From: a bacterium
Lineage (GTDB): Bacteria; CLD3; SB21
Length of the DNA: 57,977 nt
Reading direction: 5' to 3'
Assembly: GCA_013360215.1 (NCBI GenBank)
Contig: JABWCP010000020.1
Coordinates: 1 to 57,977 of the forward strand
Positions 1-8,416 of the stretch are shown piece by piece. Under the pieces are notes generated by a model. That model saw only the letters and a list, made by a program, of their open reading frames with translations. It ran no database searches and was not told the DNA's origin. The position numbers were made by a program, and so were the translations under genes. Numbering within the stretch: the stretch's first letter is position 1; the number at the start of each line of letters is the position of its first letter.

Positions 1-536
1 CTGTCATCGGCCGTCGGCGCAATAATTTCCATAAAATCGCGTTTACGAAGGCGCGACATCGTGGCAAACTTTACACTGATATCGCGGATTTTATTTCGAT
101 TTTTTGTCCAGAAATACTGCACCCGAATGTGATCATCCGGATAGATGAATTCTCCGGGATGCTCACTGTAATAACGCTCTATTTCCGACGTCGAAATGGT
201 TACACTTTGTTCTAAATCGTTATCTATAAATTTTTGAACAAGGATTTCACGCCGCAACTTTTCCATTTGCGTTACGAAAGCTTGATCTTTGTCGATACCC
301 GCTTTCAACGCCGCATGATAAAGCGCTTCCTGATCCACCCAGTCCTGAATTAACTTTTCACGTAGCGCCGGCGATAACTGTACTGACGAATGCAAGGCGA
401 CCATATCATGCTCTTTCAATTTCGCCTGATTGACGCGCGCAAGGTAATCCTTCTCGCCCGAACATGACGACATACCGGTCATCAATATAAACCCGAACCC
501 AATCAGTATTTTATGTCGTATGAGATGACATCTCAT
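1..536 (-). CDS. SurA/PpiC-like lipoprotein, partial (3' end beyond window)
   Basis: This reading frame runs from an ATG at 536 to the left edge without a stop, so only the N-terminal 178 or so residues are visible. It starts with a short basic stretch, a hydrophobic segment (about residues 8-22) and a Ser-Ser-Cys that resembles a lipobox, suggesting a lipoprotein. The rest (VNQAKLKEHD, then a helical stretch with DQEALYHAALKAG) resembles the N-terminal chaperone part of SurA/PpiC peptidyl-prolyl isomerases; the catalytic domain would lie outside the window. It follows the 573-residue lipoprotein gene by 20 bases, with a GAGG overlapping that gene's stop, so the two are probably co-transcribed. 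The family call rests on the SurA-like N-terminal pattern and on the neighbour. Confidence 0.6.
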   Translation of the reverse strand, partial: MRCHLIRHKILIGFGFILMTGMSSCSGEKDYLARVNQAKLKEHDMVALHSSVQLSPALREKLIQDWVDQEALYHAALKAGIDKDQAFVTQMEKLRREILVQKFIDNDLEQSVTISTSEIERYYSEHPGEFIYPDDHIRVQYFWTKNRNKIRDISVKFATMSRLRKRDFMEIIAPTADD

Positions 537-556
537 TTTTGTGAAAAGCAATATCC

Positions 557-2278
557 TCACGGTTGATATGCACCATTCCAATTTATAGTTACAGGATAAC
601 GGCGTTTTAAATCGCTAATTAAGCCGTTCATTATTTTATTTCGTTCAGCCACCCAAAGTTTTGACTTAGTATCATCTCTTGCTTGTTCAAAGGATATGGG
701 CAATTGATCGGGTTTAATTTCTTTTACCACGCCAATCGAATAACTACCGTCCTCATTGGGAACAATAGGCGTATTCTCATTTACATCTAATTTTAATAGT
801 TTTCTGTGAAGAACCGTTAGCGGCCTGCCTTGTATTTGGCCGTCATTAGAAAAATGAACCCTTTCAGAAGGAATCGTAACTTTGCTGTTTATCTTTTCAG
901 ATACCGCTTCAAATCGAACGCCATTGTTTAATTCATCAATACACTGAAGAGCCGATTTATATGAAAGCGTTCTTAATTCAGAATATTGCAATGAACCGGA
1001 TTTAACAAAGTCAAGCCGATGATCGGAATAAAATTGTTGAAGTTTCTGTTCGTCAATTTGTATAAGGCTATAGATATGAGCTTCCGTATTCATTTCTAAG
1101 CGGTCCAGCTTTATTCTCTTTAGAAGAAACTCATAACGTTGAGGATCTTTCATTGCAACTTGGTTAAGTGAGTCCACTAACAATAGTCGTACTGTTTCAT
1201 TTTTAATACTCAATAGAAGGCCATTCATATTTTCCGGTCGCGAAAGCTCCATCTCCTTGATCAACGGCTTTAGATAGTCGCCCTTAAGAATCGGCCTGCT
1301 ACCAATACTTGTAAGGACAATATCTTCTAAATCTTTTGTGCTTTTATTGGACCTAATTTGGTTTAAAATTGACGCTACGGACGAATCACGAAAGACCACA
1401 TTCAATCTGCTAAACAATGTATCTGCAAAATCCTCTTTTATTTGATTCAAAAAGAACACGTCTTTTATTTGCAGCTTTTCAGACGCCTGTTTCCTCACCG
1501 CCGATAGCTTTTTTGGAGTCAATGTGACCTTATTGGAGTCTGGTAAATTAACTATCCTCATAATAGTGTATCCGTTAGGAATTTCAACCGGTCGCGAAAT
1601 TTCATCCGAAGCCCCCGCGAACAAGGCCTTCTCTAGGGTTATTGGCAACAGATTATGTGGAATTCTTTCAGGTTTTGAAGCTTGCCTTGTTTTCCTTGTT
1701 TTGTATTCCGAATACGTATTCGCTATTTCTCCGAAATTCTGAGGACTAGTAATATAATACAAAGAGTCTATTAGCAGCCGTGCTTGGTTTTGTGTGCGAT
1801 TGCTCGTGTTCTCTGCATCGCGCTGATTGTCGGAATAATAAATGTTTATGAATTGCAAAAAGACAGGACGATTTTGGTATTTATAGAATCTGTTCGCGTA
1901 TGACACATTGATATAGTTCTTATATAGAAAGTCATTGAAGCAACGTTCTTCAAATTCGGCATGCAATTGTTTCTTGATTTCATCATACTTGGCAACACTA
2001 TCTTGCCCTAACTCTTGCGTGTAAATAGCCATCAGTCGTTTCGTGATCATAGTATTCAGAGCTGAATGAATACTTTGGTAATCAGCGATAAAATCTCCGT
2101 TTTCGTTTAAAAAATCCAATTCCATCTCAAATTCTTTTGCCGTTATACTGTCAACGGTTCCTATTTTTGCGATGACATGGACATTATTATTGACCGGTGA
2201 AGTGCAGCCTGATACGAGGCATATCAACACAAACGGTAAAATCAAAACGGGAATGAAAATTTTTTTTGTGGCCATCAT
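557..2278 (-). CDS. PpiC/SurA-like periplasmic folding lipoprotein
   Basis: The 573-residue protein has a clear lipoprotein signal (hydrophobic residues 6-24 ending LVSGC), so it should be anchored in a membrane facing the periplasm. The body is helical and contains two stretches that look like degenerate parvulin rotamase units: one with NFGEIANTYSEYKTRK and PVEIPNGYTIMRIV (about 180-245) and one near the C-terminus with RFEAVSEKIN and EDGSYSIGVVKEI (about 450-530). This layout fits SurA/PpiD-type chaperones that help outer-membrane proteins fold. The GG-loop and catalytic residues are poorly conserved, so isomerase activity is uncertain. Start is one of two adjacent ATGs at 2278 or 2275. 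It probably forms an operon with the partial lipoprotein downstream. Confidence 0.65.
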   Translation of the reverse strand: MMATKKIFIPVLILPFVLICLVSGCTSPVNNNVHVIAKIGTVDSITAKEFEMELDFLNENGDFIADYQSIHSALNTMITKRLMAIYTQELGQDSVAKYDEIKKQLHAEFEERCFNDFLYKNYINVSYANRFYKYQNRPVFLQFINIYYSDNQRDAENTSNRTQNQARLLIDSLYYITSPQNFGEIANTYSEYKTRKTRQASKPERIPHNLLPITLEKALFAGASDEISRPVEIPNGYTIMRIVNLPDSNKVTLTPKKLSAVRKQASEKLQIKDVFFLNQIKEDFADTLFSRLNVVFRDSSVASILNQIRSNKSTKDLEDIVLTSIGSRPILKGDYLKPLIKEMELSRPENMNGLLLSIKNETVRLLLVDSLNQVAMKDPQRYEFLLKRIKLDRLEMNTEAHIYSLIQIDEQKLQQFYSDHRLDFVKSGSLQYSELRTLSYKSALQCIDELNNGVRFEAVSEKINSKVTIPSERVHFSNDGQIQGRPLTVLHRKLLKLDVNENTPIVPNEDGSYSIGVVKEIKPDQLPISFEQARDDTKSKLWVAERNKIMNGLISDLKRRYPVTINWNGAYQP

Positions 2279-2293
2279 AATTTGAGCTTAGGT

Positions 2294-2971
2294 TTAATGA
2301 TTAATCTGTTTCTTTTTATCCATGTTGGACCATAAAATACTGATAATCATGATCAGGAAAATGGTTCCAAAGAGAACAATCTTTGAAACATGCATATTAA
2401 AGTACTCGGCAAATAATTTGGCCCCGATCAGAAATACGATGATATAGGCACCGTCAACCAAGCGCGGATATTTTTTTATCACTTGCAAAAAAACACCCGC
2501 AACCATCCGCATCGTGATAATTCCGATGATACCGCCCGTAACGACAACCCACTGCTTGTTAGACAAGGCTACCGCAGCTAAAATCGAATCCACGGAAAAA
2601 ACAATATCCGTCAACTCAACGGCAATCACCGTGCTCCAGAATGCCGACAAACCAAAAAATTGTTTGGCCTTAGGTGTGCGTTGCGTTTGATCTTCACCGT
2701 GCTTACGAAAGTGGTCCAAGGCGAGCCAGCACAAATAAATTCCTCCGATGATCTTCACCACCGGCATATTGATCAGATAGGATGCCAATAATACGGCGAT
2801 GATACGAAATACAAACGCTCCGATAATACCATACCGCAACGCTTTCTTTTGTTCATCCGGCGGTAACGGCAACACCTGAACCGCTAAAACGATCGCATTA
2901 TCGGCGCTGAGCAAACCTTCCAGTAAGACCAGCAGCCCGATGGTTACAAGATCTGAGTATTCAAAATGCAC
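2294..2971 (-). CDS. TerC-family integral membrane protein
   Basis: This 225-residue protein has about seven hydrophobic segments and the two hallmark acidic motifs of the TerC family: SADNAIVLA (about residues 22-30) and ELTDIVFSVDS (about 120-130). TerC-like proteins sit in the inner membrane and have been linked to tellurite resistance and to metal (manganese) handling during protein export; the substrate here cannot be read from sequence. The start is a GTG at 2971 preceded by AGAGGA at six bases' spacing, a good ribosome binding site. The gene is 15 bases upstream of the lipoprotein pair and may be co-transcribed with it. The 126 bases before it are shared with the divergent subtilase gene. 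Confidence 0.88.
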   Translation of the reverse strand: MHFEYSDLVTIGLLVLLEGLLSADNAIVLAVQVLPLPPDEQKKALRYGIIGAFVFRIIAVLLASYLINMPVVKIIGGIYLCWLALDHFRKHGEDQTQRTPKAKQFFGLSAFWSTVIAVELTDIVFSVDSILAAVALSNKQWVVVTGGIIGIITMRMVAGVFLQVIKKYPRLVDGAYIIVFLIGAKLFAEYFNMHVSKIVLFGTIFLIMIISILWSNMDKKKQINH

Positions 2972-3097
2972 AATATATCCTCTATTAGTTTAACTATGGC
3001 AATTCGATTTTTTAAAGCCGAGGAATATATCGTTGTGAAATAGAACTATCAAGCGCAATTACGTTGCACCGTCCCGTGTCTTTTAGTATAATATTTC

Positions 3098-6000
3098 ATG
3101 CGCTATATATTGATTGCTATATTATTTTTTCACACCGTTGTCGCTTTTTCAGCTCGTGCCCAAAACGCATCGCATCCTTCATCACTTATTGTAAAATTTC
3201 GACCGAAAAGTCAATTATCCAAAACAATCGAAGACCGCAAAGCATGGATACAGCGTATCCAAACCGGCACTAAAGAACCGATCCATATCGGCTCCGCTTC
3301 CAACAATAATCATACTTTTTTTGATGACACCTACATAATACAACTTGCACCGAACCTTACCTCCGATGAAATAAACTCTTGGATCGCCAACTTGTCCGCA
3401 CAGTCTGATATTGAATACGTTACGATCAATCATCTTTTTCGATTGGACAATGTACGTATCAATGACCCGCTCGCCGACAGCCTTTATTGGATACAACGCA
3501 CCGCTGCTAAAAAAGCCTGGGCTCTTACGCAAGGCCGCCCCGGTATCATTATTGGGATTATAGATTCCGGCATCGAATACGATCATCCCGACCTTACCGC
3601 TCAGATCTATCGTAATGCCGGTGAGATGGGAACCGACGCATGGGGAAACGACAAAAAATCCAACGGTATAGACGATGATAACAATGGATATGCCGACGAC
3701 TGGCAAGGGTGGGATTTTGTTGACGCCCCTGCGCTCGCAGGCGACGGCGATGCCACGGATGAAGACAATGATCCTTCCGACGAAAACGGGCACGGCACTT
3801 CCGTAGCGGGCATAGCCGCCGCTACCGGCAATAATAAAACCGGCGTGATCGGTATGGCGTTCGGATGCCGTGTCATGAATCTGCGCGCCGGCGGGAAATC
3901 AGGTTTTCTCGAAGAAGACGATGTGGCGCGGGCTATCGTTTACGCAGCGGATAACGGCGCCCGAATTATCAACTGCAGTTTTGGCGACCGGGAATACGGA
4001 CCTTTATTGCGTGATGCGATACGCTACGCGTGCGATCGCGATGTCGTGATCGTCGCTTCCGCCGGCAATTCGTCCAGCTCTGCACTGCATTATCCGTCAT
4101 CATTTGATGATGTCATCGGTGTCAGCGCTACCGCCAAAGACGATTTTTTTGCCGGTTTCTCAAATTACGGTACGCGTATTGACGTGGCCGCACCGGGCGT
4201 AGATATTCTAACGACAGCAACGGACAGCGGGTATCGTTTTTTTTCAGGCACTTCGGCTTCGGCCCCCTTGGTATCGGGTTTGGCCGCGCTGATGCTGTCG
4301 CTGGATAGCACACTTTCCCGCAATGATGTACGTGCGACGTTACAGCAAAGCGCCGAAGATATCGGAGAAATCGGTTGGGAACCGTACTATGGGCATGGTC
4401 GTATCCATGCCCAACGCGCGCTGCTGTCTATCGGCGGTACAGGTGTCGCTATTCATTACCCCGCGCAAAATCAGGGCGTTCACGGAAATAACATCTCTAT
4501 CCGCATTACTGCGGCCGGTCGTTTTATGGCGTCCGTCCGGCTGTTGATCGGTAGCGGCACTAACCCTTCTTCGTGGACGGAAGTCGCGTCGTCGGAAAAT
4601 CATGCGTTTGTCAATGATGTGCTCACCGATTTGGATATAAGTGATTATTCACCCGGAACCTATTCGCTGCGACTCGAAGTGACTAACAAAGACGGCTCGT
4701 TAAACGAAACGGTGAATCGTTTTTTTATTGATCATACCGCGCCGGCGATCTCGGACTTCGTAGTGCGCCCTATGTTGTATGGCAAATATGCAGGGTATCA
4801 TATTCAGTTCCAAACGGATGATTTGTGCGAAAGTTATGTACGATTACGCATCGCCGGTTCATCGGAATCGGGATTTCCTTTGCCCATCAAAACGCTTTCA
4901 CAAAATCACAGTATTTTCATCAGCACATCCGACTTCAGAGGCCCGTATGAAGCCGCTATCGAAGTGATCAACGCGGCCGGAGATACCGCGTATTATGATA
5001 ATAACGGAGGTTATTATCCGCTCAATCTCACGCAAACGGAATTGCCGGTTTCGGCATTTCAAATAGACACTTCTTTCAAAATGCCCGCCGCCTATTTGTA
5101 TCCCCGTTCTACCGATATGGATAACGACGGAAAACCGGAATTGACGGTGAATACGTATAATAACGCCGGAGAATTTGCGTGGTTACGCACGTATGAATTT
5201 TCAGGAACGAGCGGCCATCCTGTTTCTTTAGTTCATGATTATATTTCCAACGGCGTACCCCGCGACATAGATGACAGCGCGTCCGGCGGTAAAATGCGAT
5301 TACTCGCCGGTATGGGATCATCCACCGTCGTGTACGAAAGCGTGAACGCAACCGGCTTACCGATTTCACGAACGTATAAAGATTCCAACGATTTCTGGGG
5401 ATCGCGGTTTGCCGACATGGACGGCGACGGTTTACCTGAATTGATCGGAAAAAAAGGAAGCACTTATCAAATACGAAAAAATACGGCTTCATCTTGGACA
5501 ACCTGGCAAACGCTCACCAATCCGACCGACGGTGGTAATCTGGTCGGTGTTCCCGGTTCGGCCGTCGGCGATTTTGATCATGACGGCCATCAAGAAATTC
5601 TCCTCGGTGATTACGACGGAAATATTTTCATCTACGAATTAAACGGAAACTCGGCGGCGTTGATTTGGAGCGATTCGTTGTACGGTGTGGATGCCAATGC
5701 GTTCTTGGAGAGCGGTGATTTCGACGGGGACGGATTTCCGGAATTCGCCGTCGGCGTTCACTCGGAAGATCCTTCTTCCGAAAGCGAAGCCGTCAACAGT
5801 TATTGGTTATGGCGCATATACAAAACTACCGGAAATAACTCTTACACCATCGCATGGGAACAATATTTTTATGGGTATGCGCCGTTAGCACAATTTCCAT
5901 CCGGCGCTTCGTCGCAGGATATCAATAACGATCAACGCCCGGATTTATTATTGTCTTTGTATCCGTATGCCTATATCCTGACTTACGATGCATCAAGTCA

Positions 6001-7285
6001 GCAGTATGTGTGGTATTGGCATAGCGATCATGTACTAAGCAATACTATCGCTGCGGCGGATGCAAATCATGACGGATTTTCCGAACTGTACATCGGTGAT
6101 GGCACGGCTACACGCCGATTTGTTCTACAAGATCTGACCGCCTACGAATTGCCCTCCGCGTTGGCCATATTTCCATCCGATACCGATCGCATTCAAATAC
6201 AATGGCAAATGCGCCCGGGTTTAGATTCGCTGCTCATTTTTCGAGGCACGCATGCAGATACGCTAGCACTTATCGCTACGATCGCGGCTAACGCCGAAGC
6301 ATGGGCCGATTCAGCCGTTCAAAAAAACAAACCGTACTACTACAGAGTGCAAGCGCGCTACGGCAACGCTTCATCCGGTGTATCCGGTCTTTTTTTTGTG
6401 CGCCCCAATCCGAAACCATCGGTTGTGTCGGTCGAAATGTATAATGCCAATTTTATTCGAGCCCGATTTTCTGAACCGATCAACAACGAAAGCCTGAGTC
6501 AGAATTTTCGTTACCTGTTGGATGACCGATATTATCCGGCGAGCGCGATACCTGTCGAAGGCGGACAAGCCGTGATGCTTCACTTTACGCAAGTTGTATC
6601 CGGTTCGCACCGATTGTTTTTTTATTCGCAGCACGATACCGATGGCACGCCATCGGACACCGCCTCCCGTACGTTTTTGTATGACGGAGTTACACCACGC
6701 ACACCTTTGTACGTCGTGCGGGCGACATACGAAGGCCGCAACCGCATTCGTTTGGTTTTTAATAAATCCGTGGACATCGCTACAGCGACACTCACCTCGG
6801 CGTATCGTATGAATTATGATTTTTCAATTGTCTCGGCGAGTATTGTTCCTTTGTCATCCAATACGGAAGTATTTCTGGACGTTGAAGGTAAAAAATATTT
6901 AGGCCCGATCGGTTTAGCTTTTACGATAGACGCACACGGCGTCAAGGACAGCGAAGGATATCCGATTGATTCTGTTTTTGGTTATCGTGCCGGATTATTA
7001 TTCAGCGTTGAAAAATTAGGTGATCCGTTTGTGTATCCTAATCCCCATCGCGCCGATATAGATCCGCCTTATATCACCTTCGCAGGTATTCCCGATAAAA
7101 CCGTGGTACGAATTTATTCTGTTGACGGACGATTTATAAAACAGATTGCCGAAAGCGGAAATGACGGCGGAGTGCGATGGGATTTAAAGGATACGAACGG
7201 CAAGAGAATTTCATCCGGCGTGTATATATATGAAGCGGTCGTGTCGGGAAAGAAAAAGTTAGGAAAGTTTGCTGTCGTACGATAG
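3098..7285 (+). CDS. Secreted S8 subtilisin-like protease with FG-GAP repeats and T9SS/FlgD-like C-terminal domain
   Basis: The 1395-residue protein starts with a signal peptide (about 1-21, ending FSARAQ). The peptidase S8 domain spans about 145-440, with the triad visible as D156 (IIDSG), H232 (GHGTSVAG) and S386 (GTSASAP). A long middle part carries FG-GAP/VCBS-type aspartate-rich repeats such as DMDNDGKPEL, DMDGDGLPEL, DFDHDGHQEI and DFDGDGFPEF, which usually form a calcium-binding propeller. Fibronectin-like segments follow, and the last 85 residues (FVYPNPHRA ... SSGVYIYEAV) match the type A sorting/FlgD-Ig-like domain used by type IX secretion in FCB bacteria. It is probably secreted or surface-bound; the substrate is unknown. 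Its 3' end overlaps the convergent MauE-like gene by 27 bases. Confidence 0.92.
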   Translation: MRYILIAILFFHTVVAFSARAQNASHPSSLIVKFRPKSQLSKTIEDRKAWIQRIQTGTKEPIHIGSASNNNHTFFDDTYIIQLAPNLTSDEINSWIANLSAQSDIEYVTINHLFRLDNVRINDPLADSLYWIQRTAAKKAWALTQGRPGIIIGIIDSGIEYDHPDLTAQIYRNAGEMGTDAWGNDKKSNGIDDDNNGYADDWQGWDFVDAPALAGDGDATDEDNDPSDENGHGTSVAGIAAATGNNKTGVIGMAFGCRVMNLRAGGKSGFLEEDDVARAIVYAADNGARIINCSFGDREYGPLLRDAIRYACDRDVVIVASAGNSSSSALHYPSSFDDVIGVSATAKDDFFAGFSNYGTRIDVAAPGVDILTTATDSGYRFFSGTSASAPLVSGLAALMLSLDSTLSRNDVRATLQQSAEDIGEIGWEPYYGHGRIHAQRALLSIGGTGVAIHYPAQNQGVHGNNISIRITAAGRFMASVRLLIGSGTNPSSWTEVASSENHAFVNDVLTDLDISDYSPGTYSLRLEVTNKDGSLNETVNRFFIDHTAPAISDFVVRPMLYGKYAGYHIQFQTDDLCESYVRLRIAGSSESGFPLPIKTLSQNHSIFISTSDFRGPYEAAIEVINAAGDTAYYDNNGGYYPLNLTQTELPVSAFQIDTSFKMPAAYLYPRSTDMDNDGKPELTVNTYNNAGEFAWLRTYEFSGTSGHPVSLVHDYISNGVPRDIDDSASGGKMRLLAGMGSSTVVYESVNATGLPISRTYKDSNDFWGSRFADMDGDGLPELIGKKGSTYQIRKNTASSWTTWQTLTNPTDGGNLVGVPGSAVGDFDHDGHQEILLGDYDGNIFIYELNGNSAALIWSDSLYGVDANAFLESGDFDGDGFPEFAVGVHSEDPSSESEAVNSYWLWRIYKTTGNNSYTIAWEQYFYGYAPLAQFPSGASSQDINNDQRPDLLLSLYPYAYILTYDASSQQYVWYWHSDHVLSNTIAAADANHDGFSELYIGDGTATRRFVLQDLTAYELPSALAIFPSDTDRIQIQWQMRPGLDSLLIFRGTHADTLALIATIAANAEAWADSAVQKNKPYYYRVQARYGNASSGVSGLFFVRPNPKPSVVSVEMYNANFIRARFSEPINNESLSQNFRYLLDDRYYPASAIPVEGGQAVMLHFTQVVSGSHRLFFYSQHDTDGTPSDTASRTFLYDGVTPRTPLYVVRATYEGRNRIRLVFNKSVDIATATLTSAYRMNYDFSIVSASIVPLSSNTEVFLDVEGKKYLGPIGLAFTIDAHGVKDSEGYPIDSVFGYRAGLLFSVEKLGDPFVYPNPHRADIDPPYITFAGIPDKTVVRIYSVDGRFIKQIAESGNDGGVRWDLKDTNGKRISSGVYIYEAVVSGKKKLGKFAVVR

Positions 7286-7726
7286 ACGTTCTTCTTTTGA
7301 TAATGCCCACCGCGCATACGGCGATATAAAAACATACACCGCGATTATCAGTAAAACACCATCTTCGGCTATTTTTTTCCAACCTATCACTTCATCCGGA
7401 TCATTCACATCAAAGCATCCGCACGGTATAACCAGATCGCGTATGAGCGCTGAGGTGATAGCAAAAATAAATATACTCAAAAGTAGGATGGCCCATCCGG
7501 CGGCCGCGCGAGTCCAATATCCGACCATGAGTGCTATACCGATGAATAACTCCAGCCACGCTAGCCAGACGGCTGAAATCGGTGTCACCACGGCGGGTAA
7601 AATACGATAGCCGTCTATCGCGGCGGCAAAGGCGTATGGCGATGTGATTTTTTCTAAGGCACCATAACAAAATACGATGCCGAGAATTAAACGTAACGCG
7701 GTTTTTATATGACTTTTCCAAGCCAT
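7259..7726 (-). CDS. DoxX/MauE-type redox-associated membrane protein
   Basis: This 155-residue membrane protein has four hydrophobic helices and the early motif LILGIVFCYGALEKITSPYAF, typical of the DoxX/MauE group. It carries a CGCFD motif (Cys-Gly-Cys) between the later helices, as in MauE-like proteins thought to pass electrons across the membrane. I chose the ATG at 7726 (MAWKSHIK) because the longer frame adds 33 residues that only read through the rhodanese gene. That start lies 10 bases after the rhodanese stop, so the two genes are an operon and may act together in thiol or sulfur chemistry. The 3' end runs 27 bases into the convergent subtilase gene. Confidence 0.82.
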   Translation of the reverse strand: MAWKSHIKTALRLILGIVFCYGALEKITSPYAFAAAIDGYRILPAVVTPISAVWLAWLELFIGIALMVGYWTRAAAGWAILLLSIFIFAITSALIRDLVIPCGCFDVNDPDEVIGWKKIAEDGVLLIIAVYVFISPYARWALSKEERLSYDSKLS

Positions 7727-7736
7727 AATTATTTTT

Positions 7737-8249
7737 TTATTCAGGGTTAGTGCTGCGTTTTTTTTCTTCGATCGGATAACCGGCAGTACGCCATTCTTCC
7801 ATACCGCCGGTAAAAACAAAAACATTGGTAAAACCCATTTCGATCAACTGCATGGCGAGACGGCCGGCCTGATCACAGCGCGGGCCGCCGCAATAGGTTA
7901 TCAATGTTTTGTTTTTTTCCCATTCTTTGACTATGGGCAGTTCCTTTGCGCGGCTATAATAGCACGACACGGCGTCCTGGATATGAGCCAATTTGAAAAT
8001 CGCTTCCTGGCGCGCGTCCACAAATAATCCGGCTTTGGTTTTAAAAAGCGTATAGGCTTCGTCCAGTGACAGTCTTTGCAACTTGGATGCATCCTGACGC
8101 GGCATACGCATATAAGTTTTCGAATGGTCGCGGCGTATCAATTTATCCCATGCGAAACCACTGCTGTGCCATTGATTAAATGCAATGCCGACTGACAAAC
8201 TGGAAATCGCGAGGATCATCATACGAAAAAGAGTGGAACGGAAATGCAT
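7737..8249 (-). CDS. Exported rhodanese-like domain protein
   Basis: The 170-residue protein begins with a hydrophobic segment (about 9-24), probably a signal anchor, so the domain should face the periplasm. Residues 58-160 form a single rhodanese domain: LSLDEAYTLFK, LFVDAR, the active-site loop YCGGPRCDQA with C120 as the likely catalytic cysteine, and VFTGGMEEW before the C-terminal helix. Such domains carry persulfide sulfur; a second cysteine (C125) sits inside the loop, which is unusual. The ATG at 8249 is preceded by GGGAGG at about seven bases. The binding site overlaps the base of a possible hairpin at 8260-8312. The MauE-like gene follows immediately. Confidence 0.85.
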   Translation of the reverse strand: MHFRSTLFRMMILAISSLSVGIAFNQWHSSGFAWDKLIRRDHSKTYMRMPRQDASKLQRLSLDEAYTLFKTKAGLFVDARQEAIFKLAHIQDAVSCYYSRAKELPIVKEWEKNKTLITYCGGPRCDQAGRLAMQLIEMGFTNVFVFTGGMEEWRTAGYPIEEKKRSTNPE

Positions 8250-8416
8250 AGGTTGGCCTCCCGCAGTTATGAACTAATGTACGCGAGCGTTTGTACATTG
8301 GCAAGTTGCGGGATGAAGAAAATATACTAGGACAGAGCATTAGTTGATCCGCTATCTTGTCCCATTCGACACGAGTTCACAAATTATCGGGTTATTGGTC
8401 GGCTTATTTTTGAGCT
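8250..8416. other. Gap between defence operon and rhodanese gene
   Basis: No gene is visible. The stretch holds the leader hairpin described at 8260-8312 and a weaker inverted repeat (GGACA at about 8331 with TGTCC at about 8362). It is the downstream edge of the defence operon; I found no copy here of the tRNA-Ser 3' ends that could mark an integration site. Confidence 0.4.
8260..8312 (-). promoter_or_regulatory. Leader hairpin covering the rhodanese ribosome binding site
   Basis: In the transcript of the rhodanese gene, CCCGCA (at 8307-8312) can pair with TGCGGG (at 8260-8265), and an inner stem of seven perfect pairs (8276-8282 with 8293-8299) closes a ten-base loop. The outer 3' arm runs directly into the Shine-Dalgarno GGGAGG, so pairing would hide part of it. 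There is no T tract, so it is not a standard terminator. A translational switch or thermosensor is an inference. Confidence 0.4.

Noticed and set aside
3215-3793. Minus-strand frame inside the subtilase gene
   Set aside because: The plus-strand protein has its signal peptide and catalytic Asp in this stretch; the antisense frame has no recognisable feature.
8250-8416. Possible attachment site matching the tRNA-Ser 3' end
   Set aside because: I compared the tRNA 3' portions with this gap by eye and saw no repeated segment; no integrase is present in the window.
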